A stretch of DNA of 64,000 nucleotides from Sphingobacterium sp. SYP-B4668 (GTDB lineage: Bacteria; Bacteroidota; Bacteroidia; Sphingobacteriales; Sphingobacteriaceae), in assembly GCF_027627455.1 (NCBI RefSeq), contig NZ_CP115483.1, forward strand, positions 4,712,001 through 4,776,000, in the 5' to 3' direction. A program made the translations under genes and the position numbers. Under the pieces are notes generated by a model. The model saw only the letters and a list, made by a program, of their open reading frames with translations. It ran no database searches and was not told where the DNA came from. Position 1 is the stretch's first letter, and each line of letters begins with the position of its first letter. Shown in pieces: positions 45,311-53,334 of the stretch.

Positions 45311-47365
45311 CTATGGAGCGTACCTCCACTTTTTCGTACCCTTAAATTCAGCAAGCTCAGCAGCCCACAACATGATATTACCCGCGATAATGCCATTGTA
45401 TGCATTTTGACTTTTATCTGCATACCCATTACCTGCATTACCGTAAGGCTTAGAAAGCGGTCTTCCAGTGCTAGCATCGAAAGCAAATGGACAAATGGTA
45501 GAAGATGTTCCTCCATCATAAGATACCAATCCACCGTCTCCCAAATAAAAGAAGTTTTTGGTTTTATGTCTAAACATAGAAACAGCAGCAGCATTCGTAG
45601 AATTAAGTGGCCTATTGATAGCCTGACCGTAAGAATAGATAACTACATCATTGACTGGTAAGCCGGTAACTCCTACAGAAGTAGAAGCATCTTCCCCCCA
45701 AAGCTTGCTTCGAGCATCACCAAAAGGACCATTTAGGACACGATCGTCAACATTCAGCAGTGGATACATCGACCCTGCACCTGTTAGAGATCTTACATCT
45801 ATAGCGGTACCCGTACCAAACAGCTTATTGAGGAAAGACGGAACATGTGCGGTTGGAAGAAATTCATTCATCATGATGAATACGCCCCCCCTATTTAAGA
45901 AACTAACGAGTTCGTCTTGAAGCGCCGGAGACATGTAATATTGATCATAGCCGAATATAATTATATCGGGGCGTTGATTTACATCTGTTGCTGTTAGTTT
46001 TGCAATAATTGCATTTGAGCCAGCTACGGATGCTGTCGCGTTCAGCCAGTTAGCTTTATCATCGGTTGTATTTCCACCAATCCATACGCCCTGCCCAGCA
46101 GCCCAGGGCTGCATCCGGACCAAACTAGTTGGTAGTGTACCGAAATTTCTGGTATCATTAACCATTTGCCAACCAGCTCCTCTCTGTAGCGAATAGCCAT
46201 ATGTAGCGTCACTCGAAACGTGAAGTATTCTTTTAGAAGACGGGGTATAAGACAAATGAGACACCCCCGTAAGCCGTTGTCCTATTATTGGTGAGGAGAA
46301 ATTAAAAGTATCTTCGATATTTGGAGCCACGGGAATCGAGGAATTGGTAAAAGTAGTGATATTCACTGTCGCCACACTGGGATCCACATTTCTAAAAGTG
46401 ACGGTCAGATCTGTTATCTTTACCTTATACGATGTTAGATTAGATGGATCTGCTGTATAATAGTCTGCCTCCCAGACATTTGTTGGATTGGGCGTTGTAG
46501 AATTAAAAATATCGGTAAGAACAACATCCTGAAAATTGTCCATTGTATTGTTCTTGATATCAAAAGTTCCACTTTTGATGACCATTATGTTGGTAAAGCT
46601 TGCTTTAAGCGTATTAATATCCGCGTATCTCCCCAGCATCGTTCCATCTATACGTACACGTACCTGAGCCATCTTATGTTTAAAAGTAATGGCCAGCGGA
46701 TATTCATGATATTGGCCTGGTGTAGTGACAGGTATAGCAATCTCACCGGAAGCATAAAGCAGGTCTTTATTTACCGGAGCATCGACCGTAGGAGTAGCTG
46801 TATTAGTAGGAGCATTGATGGTCTCCGTGTTATTGTAAGAATACGCATACCATGTATATGTTTTTCCTTTTGTTGCATCCAATTTGACTTCCGTACCTGC
46901 CTTTGCCTCAATTGTCTGCGACAACACTCCTGTCGATTTATCGTAGATAAGAATGCGATATGTAAAGTTGGGCGTCATGCCTGTACTCGATCTAAAAGAT
47001 GGCCCCACACTCGCTAATTTTTCGGTTGAAGGCGATGGGGAAGAAGCAATCGGACCTTGCTCAGATATAAATTCAAATCCAAAACCGCTCTCATTTGCAT
47101 TTATCGGTGTACTCCTCCTTGAAGAGCCCCCTAGCACAGAAGACGATTTAGTAGCCAATTTACCATCTACACTGCCTAACTTTTCAATTAATACATCTCC
47201 AGTAACACCTTCCACCTTAATAACTATTTTAGCTCCTTCTCCATATCCTGGCTGTTCACTTATATCCTTCTTACAGCCTGTGACCACCAAAATTAACAAA
47301 ATGATAGCAATCGGGTTCGACAGCCTACCAAATATCCTTTTAGGATTTATAATATTTCTATTCAT
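45311..47365 (-). CDS. Fimbrillin-like lipoprotein with C-terminal GATase-like domain
   Basis: Predicted surface lipoprotein of about 684 residues; the ATG at 47365 (MNRNIINPKRIFGRL) leads to a lipobox VTGC near residue 32. The first half resembles fimbrillin family proteins (FTYRILIYDKSTGVLSQ, KGKTYTWYAYSYNNTE, LAITFKHKMAQVRVRIDG). The second half resembles a class I glutamine-amidotransferase/ThuA-like fold: RPDIIIFGYDQYYMSPALQD then FLNRGGVFIMMNE. The combination is unusual; I have not seen it described. It is ten bases downstream of a 55-residue peptide gene and ends at a terminator, so the two form an operon. Confidence 0.7.
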   Translation of the reverse strand: MNRNIINPKRIFGRLSNPIAIILLILVVTGCKKDISEQPGYGEGAKIVIKVEGVTGDVLIEKLGSVDGKLATKSSSVLGGSSRRSTPINANESGFGFEFISEQGPIASSPSPSTEKLASVGPSFRSSTGMTPNFTYRILIYDKSTGVLSQTIEAKAGTEVKLDATKGKTYTWYAYSYNNTETINAPTNTATPTVDAPVNKDLLYASGEIAIPVTTPGQYHEYPLAITFKHKMAQVRVRIDGTMLGRYADINTLKASFTNIMVIKSGTFDIKNNTMDNFQDVVLTDIFNSTTPNPTNVWEADYYTADPSNLTSYKVKITDLTVTFRNVDPSVATVNITTFTNSSIPVAPNIEDTFNFSSPIIGQRLTGVSHLSYTPSSKRILHVSSDATYGYSLQRGAGWQMVNDTRNFGTLPTSLVRMQPWAAGQGVWIGGNTTDDKANWLNATASVAGSNAIIAKLTATDVNQRPDIIIFGYDQYYMSPALQDELVSFLNRGGVFIMMNEFLPTAHVPSFLNKLFGTGTAIDVRSLTGAGSMYPLLNVDDRVLNGPFGDARSKLWGEDASTSVGVTGLPVNDVVIYSYGQAINRPLNSTNAAAVSMFRHKTKNFFYLGDGGLVSYDGGTSSTICPFAFDASTGRPLSKPYGNAGNGYADKSQNAYNGIIAGNIMLWAAELAEFKGTKKWRYAP

Positions 47366-47375
47366 GACTACTTGA

Positions 47376-47543
47376 TTAAAAATCCCAAAATTTTTCATCC
47401 TTCTTTTCCTCCCAATCTTCGATTTGTGGTGTTACGCCATTCTTTTCGAGCACAATTTGAGCTGAAGCAGCCGCCACCGAACTCTCTAGCTCTATAATTG
47501 CTAGTTCGATTTTAGGTGGCACGTACTTTTTCTTTTTTTCCAT
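47376..47543 (-). CDS. 55-residue conserved peptide 1 (fimbrillin-associated)
   Basis: Small ORF of 55 codons, ATG at 47543. It begins MEKKKKYVPPKIELAIIE, continues SSVAAASAQ in the middle, and ends in an acidic/aromatic tail (DWEEKKDEKFWDF). It is the same length as peptide 2 at 49694-49861 and shares the basic start, (Y)VPPxIE, the Val/Ile-Ala-Ala-x-Ser core and the charged end. No signal peptide. It sits under an ECF-type promoter and ten bases before a fimbrillin-like gene. Function unknown; it could be a secreted peptide, a chaperone for the neighbour or a precursor of a modified peptide. Confidence 0.8.
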   Translation of the reverse strand: MEKKKKYVPPKIELAIIELESSVAAASAQIVLEKNGVTPQIEDWEEKKDEKFWDF

Positions 47544-47625
47544 TTTACTTGTTTTAATTGTTTTAATTGTTAATGTTTGACATCCTTCTATCTTTTAGCA
47601 CTAGCACTCTATCATATAAGAGTAT

Positions 47626-47649
47626 ACGATTTTCTAAAACGATTGTCCC
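47626..47649 (-). promoter_or_regulatory. ECF-type promoter I (towards peptide 1 operon)
   Basis: Minus-strand GGGAC (47649-47645), 16-base spacer, CGT (47628-47626). The upstream flank is less T-rich (TAATTATTAAAAGGTT). The leader to the peptide start is about 75 bases. Confidence 0.7.
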
Positions 47650-47703
47650 AACCTTTTAATAATTAGTTTTAGCTAATCCTTGCGATAGGATTATAATAAC
47701 ATG

Positions 47704-48062
47704 CTACTCCTTTAACTTTTGAAGCAAGACAGCAAACCCTTGTGAGCGTCCATTGATACTTGTGAGTAAGTCAATTGGAATCACGATTGTGTCCCAGCTT
47801 ATGCCATATACATGTGCTAGTCCTGTAGAAGCCCAGAGGTGGCTTTCTTCATTAAACTTTCACGCCCCCGGATATTTTACACCTACCGCATTGCCTGTGG
47901 TACTAAAGGCTTCCAACCTCAATATGGGATATTGATTTCAGGCTGTCTAGATTAGCTTGCTTTTATTTTGCTGTCAACAGTAATTTTCCGTCATCTTTAA
48001 AATACAACGCCTTACAAGAATGTAAATCAATGTACCGCAATTTTAATAAGCGAACCAATTTT
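47704..48062 (-). pseudogene. Broken FISUMP/fimbrillin C-terminal fragment
   Basis: Minus-strand fragments spell pieces of the Fibrobacter-type major paralogous (FISUMP) domain: RYIDLHSCKALYFKDDGKLLLTAK ends at a stop (48025-47967 region). In another frame, LRLEAFSTTGNAVGVKYPGA stops and is followed by FNEESHLWASTGLAHVYGIS, then NGRSQGFAVLLQKLKE and a stop. The WxST and GFxV words and spacing match the C-terminus of the intact gene at 48106-49665. It is the remnant of a third member of this gene family. Confidence 0.5.
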
Positions 48063-48105
48063 CAGAAAGATGATTTACATTAATATTTTTGTATCGCCAA
48101 AAATA

Positions 48106-49665
48106 TTATGGAGTAACTGATCTGATACACTTTATGCACATGCCGATATTTTTAGCGTAATCTGTTACCCCATTTACTCCTTGAGCATCTCCATCTATTT
48201 CTAAAGTATACCCACGGTTTGCACTTTCGGCCAGAATAGACCAGTACATTCCATCCGAAAGATTAGACACATTACAACCGGAACCAGAAATCCATCCCCC
48301 CTGATGAAAACGGACTACTTCGCCATTCGCTGCCTCATAATATATCGCGCCATTTTTTGGAGAATTGAGATGTGCAGAACCCAAAGACATATAATCAGCA
48401 TTATTAGGTGTTCTCCACGATCCTAGAGGATACACTTTTGAGCATGGATCTCCGGTATTGAAAACAGATTGACCAGTTACACTCCGTGGCGTTAAAGTAT
48501 TCCAATTCCAATAATAATTACATGGGTGTTCTGTTTCGTCATTAAATGGTTCAGAGATTTTGTAGGGATTAGCCGGATCCGAAGCATCATAATATAGTAT
48601 ACCCTGCGACCATTCATTGGTTCCGATCACCCCACCTTTATATTTCAAATCGACCGCAGCTCTTTTAATAAATTTAGGATCCGTTGAGAATCCACTGACT
48701 ATCGCATTGCGAGGAGTTCCAGGATCGACTAAAACCACATCCGTTCCAGATTTTTTAATGGTAATACCGGTGAATAATATCGGCATACTAGTGAGTACTG
48801 CTGTATAGACCACATTGGTTGATTTTTTTACAGCTGTCGAGCCATCGTCAACGAAATTGAGTACTCCATTAAAGTTTGTTGTGGTAAGGGCTGTGCTTGC
48901 TAAAGTTCCTTGCTTCAAACTGAAATTTTTAGTCACCAATGGAAGATTATTGAACCTAGCTGCAAGGGTCACAAAACTGTTTGCAAAAACCTGGAGCCCA
49001 TCCACCTTGACCTCAACTTTAGCAATTTGATGATCAAATTCAATATCTATCCTAGGGTCAGCTACGGCACCTACAGTGATTGTTCCTTGATCATACAGCA
49101 AAGGGGCATCTGTTCTGGATTCAATATCAGGTGAATTTAAATTTGAAGGCAAAGGAATACTTTGGGTATCGTCATAGGAATAAGCGTACCACTTGTAAGT
49201 TACGCCAGCAGCAAGTGTATGGAGATATCGTTGACTAGCTACCGTGATCTCTACAGATTCCCTAAAAATCTCATTTGCATTAGCGACTTCATAAAATAGT
49301 ATTCTGAATTTCTTACCAATGCCCATTTTAGTTTTTGTAGCTGCCGCCCCCTTTAACTTAAGACTACTAGCATGGAGCTGTGTTGATGCTACATCTGGGG
49401 ATAGACTCCATGAAAACTCATCAAAATCTTCTTCTTGTATTGCTGATGTTGTGCTTCCCGATTTCATCGGCACTATTGAGCTCTGCTGAACTCTAGTACT
49501 CACAAAATTTTGTAAGGGTTGGTCTGCGATTCCGCCTACGTTGATTTCCACCTCAGTGGGAAGACGATTCCCTGTCTTATTGCCCTCCTTTGTACAGCCC
49601 GAAAAGAATAAAGTGAATACAATAACCGTCATAGTAACATGACGAGATAATATGTGATTTACCAT
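48106..49665 (-). CDS. Fimbrillin-like lipoprotein with FISUMP-type C-terminus
   Basis: Lipoprotein of about 519 residues from ATG 49665 (MVNHILSRHVTMTVIV), lipobox FSGC. The middle resembles fimbrillin family proteins (AAGVTYKWYAYSYDDTQS, IDIEFDHQIAKVEVKVDGLQ). The C-terminal 180 residues (PLGSWRTPNNADYMSL, YWSILAESANRGYTLEID, NIGMCIKCIRSVTP) match the FISUMP domain. It is 28 bases downstream of the 55-residue peptide 2. An AT-rich 11-bp hairpin (48081-48108) covers its stop codon and may aid termination. Surface location is inferred from the lipoprotein signal and family. Confidence 0.72.
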   Translation of the reverse strand: MVNHILSRHVTMTVIVFTLFFSGCTKEGNKTGNRLPTEVEINVGGIADQPLQNFVSTRVQQSSIVPMKSGSTTSAIQEEDFDEFSWSLSPDVASTQLHASSLKLKGAAATKTKMGIGKKFRILFYEVANANEIFRESVEITVASQRYLHTLAAGVTYKWYAYSYDDTQSIPLPSNLNSPDIESRTDAPLLYDQGTITVGAVADPRIDIEFDHQIAKVEVKVDGLQVFANSFVTLAARFNNLPLVTKNFSLKQGTLASTALTTTNFNGVLNFVDDGSTAVKKSTNVVYTAVLTSMPILFTGITIKKSGTDVVLVDPGTPRNAIVSGFSTDPKFIKRAAVDLKYKGGVIGTNEWSQGILYYDASDPANPYKISEPFNDETEHPCNYYWNWNTLTPRSVTGQSVFNTGDPCSKVYPLGSWRTPNNADYMSLGSAHLNSPKNGAIYYEAANGEVVRFHQGGWISGSGCNVSNLSDGMYWSILAESANRGYTLEIDGDAQGVNGVTDYAKNIGMCIKCIRSVTP

Positions 49666-49693
49666 AATAGTATACTTTAAATTTTGTGTTGGT

Positions 49694-49861
49694 TTAAAAT
49701 TCGAGGTCATATTTTTTTTCTTCTACCTCCTGATCAAAAATATCGGGTTGTCCCAGATTGTCTGTCCCCCCTATAGACACCACAGAGCCTGCGGCAATCC
49801 CCTCTTCAGTTTCGATAAAGCAGACTTCGATAACTGGAGGTACGTAATTTCTCTTTTTCAT
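49694..49861 (-). CDS. 55-residue conserved peptide 2 (fimbrillin-associated)
   Basis: Small ORF of 55 codons, ATG at 49861. MKKRNYVPPVIEVCFIE start, EEGIAAGSVVSIGGTDN middle and an acidic C-terminus (EVEEKKYDLEF). Same length and layout as peptide 1. It has a single Cys at residue 14. No signal peptide or transmembrane helix. It is preceded by promoter J and followed by the fimbrillin-like gene. The IAAGS core after an acidic run resembles the end of a leader peptide, but no cleavage can be shown from sequence. Confidence 0.8.
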   Translation of the reverse strand: MKKRNYVPPVIEVCFIETEEGIAAGSVVSIGGTDNLGQPDIFDQEVEEKKYDLEF

Positions 49862-49894
49862 TTTTTACTTATTAAATAGTCATGTATTTGTTAA

Positions 49895-49918
49895 TACGGT
49901 TAACTTTCGGAATTGTCC
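49895..49918 (-). promoter_or_regulatory. ECF-type promoter J (towards peptide 2 operon)
   Basis: Minus-strand GGGAC (49918-49914), 16-base spacer, CGT (49897-49895). Start codon of peptide 2 is 33 bases beyond the -10 box. Positions 49919-50201 show nothing else. Confidence 0.75.
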
Positions 49919-50201
49919 CGAAATAAGTCTATATTTTTGTAGAAGAAACTTTTTTTGAAAGGGATGCTCTTAAAAGAGGAAAATAGAAAAAGAGGATATA
50001 CAAGGAATTATAGTTTGGAGGGACAAAATTGAAGCACGGGCAATACTAAAACTATAAGCGTCAATTTCGGGGATCTTAGATAAAGGTAACGGCAAGAAAA
50101 AGCCCTATTAAGTTGAGAGATTGCTCACTGATATGTCCAAGCTGCACGTCAACATCATTCATATATATCAAATATATCAAAGTTGCATCGTTACGTGAAA
50201 A

Positions 50202-50456
50202 TTACTTCTTCTTCATTCGTGCTAACTTTTCTTGCTCACGACAATACTTTTTCAACCACGCGACCACTGTTGCCCTAATTGGAACATTATATTTTTCCAT
50301 AGCTTCAACCAGTAACAATTCACCAGTCACGATTGCATGTACCACTTTTTCCTTTACTTCTTTGGGGTATCGAATGCCTGAATACTGCTTCAATCTGCTT
50401 TTCTCCATTATTATTTCATCTACTAAAAATTTTATGAGCATTTCGAGTATCGACAT
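50202..50456 (-). CDS. Small transposase-like HTH protein
   Basis: Basic protein of 84 residues (68 from the internal ATG at 50408, MEKSRLKQYSG). The segment PKEVKEKVVHAIVTGELLLVEAMEKYNVPIRATVVAWLKKYCRE (residues about 31-75) is the helix-turn-helix of IS3-type OrfA proteins. No DDE catalytic ORF or terminal inverted repeats are seen nearby, so it is either a domesticated DNA-binding protein or a remnant of an IS. Unusually, it has an intact ECF-type promoter. Confidence 0.65.
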   Translation of the reverse strand: MSILEMLIKFLVDEIIMEKSRLKQYSGIRYPKEVKEKVVHAIVTGELLLVEAMEKYNVPIRATVVAWLKKYCREQEKLARMKKK

Positions 50457-50527
50457 TCGCTAGTACAATGAAATGCCAACAAAATTGACGTTGAAAAACA
50501 ATATCCGTAACACCCACTATTGGTAAT

Positions 50528-50551
50528 ACGACCAATGGATTCAATTGTCCT
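50528..50551 (-). promoter_or_regulatory. ECF-type promoter K (towards HTH protein)
   Basis: Minus-strand AGGAC (50551-50547) instead of GGGAC, 16-base spacer, CGT (50530-50528) with TCGTA context and an eight-T run upstream. Weaker -35 but otherwise like the others. Confidence 0.6.
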
Positions 50552-50563
50552 GAAAAAAAACGA

Positions 50564-50713
50564 TTATTTAAATTTTTTTTGATAGATATAACGATGGTTC
50601 TTAAGATCCTCTATACCATCAGCTTTATCCATCCTTTTCGGATTATGTTTTTGGAATTCTATCCTAGTATTGAAGCAAAGCGCGCCTACTCCTGTGTAGA
50701 CACGCTTTTTCTA
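50564..50713 (-). pseudogene. Possible coding remnant
   Basis: An open frame of about 49 codons without a start codon (from KRVYTGVGALCFNTRIEFQ to YQKKFK then stop) lies on the minus strand just above promoter K. The composition looks coding, but I do not recognise it. It may be the 3' end of a lost gene. Confidence 0.25.
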
Positions 50714-50749
50714 ATAAACAATGATTAACGTTCATTTGTATAGACGTCG

Positions 50750-50914
50750 TCATTTACGTAGATACTTGGCTAGCAGATAGCTCACCACGAAACTTATCGC
50801 AGCACCTAAGCTGCTCATCACAATTGTATGAAGGATGTCTCCGATGGATAAATTGACGTATATGGAGCAAAATGTACCACCCAAAGTCCCGATGCGAATC
50901 TCATTGAGTTTCAT
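50750..50914 (-). CDS. Small membrane protein
   Basis: 54 residues from ATG 50914 (MKLNEIRIGTLGG), which overlaps the preceding stop by 14 bases. Two hydrophobic segments (GGTFCSIYVNLSIGDILHTI and MSSLGAAISFVVSYLLAKYL) with a basic C-terminus, a holin-like topology. It is downstream of another small gene and of a DUF5675-like gene, a grouping that could be of phage origin. Function unknown. Confidence 0.6.
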   Translation of the reverse strand: MKLNEIRIGTLGGTFCSIYVNLSIGDILHTIVMSSLGAAISFVVSYLLAKYLRK

Positions 50915-51116
50915 CTCGACCCTCCTCCGCTTGTCCTTTATCTTCACGTTTTACTCCATCTGCTTCTTTTTCTGAATCCAACGCTTCTAGGAGACCGATA
51001 ACCAACGCTACATAGCGCGCTACAGCCACAACTTTTACTGGCAACTTAACCGGTGCGATGATTATGATTTGAGCTGCATCTCGCAATCCTTGTCTGATTT
51101 TCCTGAGTATGTTCAT
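50901..51116 (-). CDS. Small protein with amphipathic N-terminus
   Basis: 71 residues. The first half is basic and hydrophobic (MNILRKIRQGLRDAAQIIII, then VARYVALVIGLLEAL); the last 25 are highly charged (DSEKEADGVKREDKGQAEEG). It overlaps the next small membrane protein. No family recognised. Confidence 0.55.
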   Translation of the reverse strand: MNILRKIRQGLRDAAQIIIIAPVKLPVKVVAVARYVALVIGLLEALDSEKEADGVKREDKGQAEEGRDETQ

Positions 51117-51189
51117 TTTTTTAGTACTTAGATATTAGTATTTAGTATGGAGGTCTGCGAATTAGGTTTTTTATTTTTTATGCACTCGA

Positions 51190-51725
51190 GTCGTGCTGGC
51201 TCTTCCTTTTTTTTCCGCAAAAAAAGGAAGCAAAAAAACTCGTCGCTTAGAATTTTTGCTACAAAGGATTTACGTTACTTACCTCCCGCAAAATTCTGTA
51301 GGCGACATTAGCGCATATGTATGTGATTGCCCCCCTGCTCTTGGCACTATTCCCAAGGGCGATATAGCATTTCGACTACACACCCATCCTGCATTATCCC
51401 CAAACACGGCCTAGGCTGCGCAGACGTTAAGAATTGTCGAGGATTTCCGGTTGCAGTCGGACTTGTCTGATCCGCCCACTGGCGGAGAGTTTGTCCGATT
51501 GTGGGCAATCCGAAGACAATTTAGCCGAGCAGCCAAGCCTTGATTTTTGGGTTCCTTTTGTATCAAGACAAAATTGTCCAGCAATCATCCATTCCTTAGA
51601 ATTCAACTCATTCATGGATAACTAAAGAGGCCGTCCGCCGATGAGGACAATATCACAATCATACACGCCACGCCGGCGATTGAGCCACAATAAGAAACCA
51701 GAATCGCCACGCCGGCGACAGAGGC
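51190..51725. repeat. Repeat-rich intergenic region
   Basis: No convincing gene. Inverted repeats include CTTCCTTTTTTT pairing with AAAAAAAGGAAG near 51210-51237, and TCCGCC-CACT-GGCGGA at 51471-51486. The word TCGCCACGCCGGCGA (first copy one base different) occurs near 51667 and 51701. A segment near 51534-51590 (CTTGATTTTTGGGTT then TATCAAGACAA) matches one at 62525-62570, so a dispersed repeat family is present. Confidence 0.6.
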
Positions 51726-51735
51726 GCATAAAAAA

Positions 51736-52143
51736 TCACCCCTTAATCAACACAAACACCTCTCCCCCTTGATCCCACAGCGAGTACACCAGTGCCTTTA
51801 GCTTCGCAAGTGCAAGCGCACTATTATCTCCTCGCCCGTCACCCGTAAGCGTCATCAGAGGCGCGATACACCCTTGCAATTCTCCCTTTGCATAGTTCGC
51901 AGTATGGAAGAGGATACCCGATCTGTTTGGCACTCCCGATATGCCGATTTCGTTCGGATATTTTAGGGAGTGATACCTCCTCAGCCTGTACGTTCCCTTG
52001 GGTATGCAACTCGCTTTCTTCTCGTTGTTTTTATCTGGCAGCTCGATGGTATGGCATATTAGCTCACCAGCGTAATAGATTGTTCCGTTGGTTCCTTCCG
52101 CTCCGTACTTCCGCCGGAGTATCAGGATATGTTTGTTGTTCAT
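51736..52143 (-). CDS. DUF5675-like protein
   Basis: 135 residues from ATG 52143 (MNNKHILILRRKYGAEG). The pattern YGAEGTNGTIYYAGELICHTIELPDK, then CIPKGTYRLRRYHSLKYPNEI and the later NRSGILFHTANYAKGELQGCI, matches the DUF5675 family. That family is frequent near phage and secretion-system genes and resembles an L,D-transpeptidase-like or lysin-associated fold. The His and Cys in the last motif could be catalytic, but no activity is established. It lies in a set with an Fn3 protein and small membrane proteins. Confidence 0.75.
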   Translation of the reverse strand: MNNKHILILRRKYGAEGTNGTIYYAGELICHTIELPDKNNEKKASCIPKGTYRLRRYHSLKYPNEIGISGVPNRSGILFHTANYAKGELQGCIAPLMTLTGDGRGDNSALALAKLKALVYSLWDQGGEVFVLIKG

Positions 52144-52193
52144 TTTTTTGATGTTAGTAGTTATCGACAAAAGAACGACTACCTCCTCCCTTC

Positions 52194-52823
52194 TTACCTC
52201 ACCAAAATAGTCGCCATTTGGCTCCAGTCTCCCGGCCCTTGTGTATTCACCGCCCTTACCCTAAACTCATACCATTCTCCTACTTCCAGTGGTGCGATGA
52301 TATTCCCCCGGGAGGATGTCGTCACCATACGTTCGCCCCAAGCCTGGGTTGGCACCGTCACTTTACGGTAGCTATATTCGTAGAGTAGCACTCGCTTCTG
52401 CGCCAAGAAATCTATCCGTACCTGCCCAGACTGCCTGCCGTCAGAGGCTTTCAACCCTTGTACAGGAAGCGGTACCAAGCTTGCGGTTGCTGGTGCTGTC
52501 GTCGCAAATCCCGAGCTCAGCAATACCGACAGCTTTCCTTGGGCCACGGAGTTGACGTAGTATGCCAGCTGTTGCAAGGCCAATGTAAGCGGCTCCTTGC
52601 TTTCATCCTTTATTGCCGTATCCTCTGGCGACCCTCGTTTGCGCGCAGCCGCTAGTTTTGCTGTAAAATCGTCCAGTAGACCCTGTACATCATCCAAGGC
52701 CGGTGTTGGCGTTGTAAAATGTGGGTTGGTCGTCATTGCGCCGATTATTGTCGTCGCCGCTACCATTAGCTCATCGTCCTTCATCCGTGCAAATCCGATA
52801 AGCGCTTTTGCTTTTGTTGCCAT
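52194..52823 (-). CDS. Fibronectin type III domain protein
   Basis: 209 residues from ATG 52823 (MATKAKALIGFARMKDDEL). The first half is helical (to about residue 120); the second half is an Fn3 domain (about 125-209, SGQVRIDFLAQKRVLLYEYSYRK to WYEFRVRAVNTQGPGDWSQ). No signal peptide. An in-frame start at 52946 would add 41 residues of poor quality. Similar Fn3 proteins with DUF5675 neighbours are common in Sphingobacterium-type genomes; their role is unknown. Confidence 0.72.
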   Translation of the reverse strand: MATKAKALIGFARMKDDELMVAATTIIGAMTTNPHFTTPTPALDDVQGLLDDFTAKLAAARKRGSPEDTAIKDESKEPLTLALQQLAYYVNSVAQGKLSVLLSSGFATTAPATASLVPLPVQGLKASDGRQSGQVRIDFLAQKRVLLYEYSYRKVTVPTQAWGERMVTTSSRGNIIAPLEVGEWYEFRVRAVNTQGPGDWSQMATILVR

Positions 52824-53258
52824 ATTGATATATTTTGAAGTATCTCGGTCTGGTAGGTCATGCTCCCAAAACCTATCTTTAACCGAACAGCACAAACATA
52901 CCCCACCCTTAAAAAATGAGCAATTTATGGACATATAAGGACACATTTGGACGTTATTGGCGCCATTTGGGCCGAAAGACCGTCATTTTGCACACCTTCA
53001 CGTTGCTATCGTACGCATGCAGCAGCATCTTGTATGTGCTCCACCACCCCGACTCTCCATAGCCGGACCACATATAGGGGCACTTGCTCTATCTGCATCC
53101 CTACAGACAGAAAATATCAAGGCACTACCCCTAATGGAGCAGGCACATACACCTCCAAATAAGAAAAATCTAAGAAGTATCCCTACAAATATGTAGCAGA
53201 CAAGGGACAACAAATACTATCCTCCCCGTTTCCCTGAACTGTCAGCAGATCAGAAGAG

Positions 53259-53310
53259 CATGTACAGGCACGATCGCCCTCGGCCCCCTTGCAAAAACCA
53301 CCTGTACATG
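53259..53310. repeat. 10-bp perfect inverted repeat
   Basis: CATGTACAGG (53259-53268) and CCTGTACATG (53301-53310) are perfect reverse complements 32 bases apart. They are just downstream of the HTH gene stop and upstream of the Fn3 gene. Either a protein-binding palindrome or a long-loop hairpin. The rest of 52824-53334 has no supported gene. Confidence 0.45.
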
Positions 53311-53334
53311 TCCAATATCCAGCAGTTCGGTCGC

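Noticed and set aside
50030..50036. Plus-strand GGGACAA between peptide 2 and the HTH gene
   Set aside because: No CGT at the right distance and no plus-strand gene downstream.
52947..53213. Open frames of 70-80 codons on both strands upstream of the Fn3 gene
   Set aside because: Overlapping frames of similar length on both strands, unusual Pro/His/Cys-rich composition and no upstream signal; most likely non-coding GC-richer DNA.
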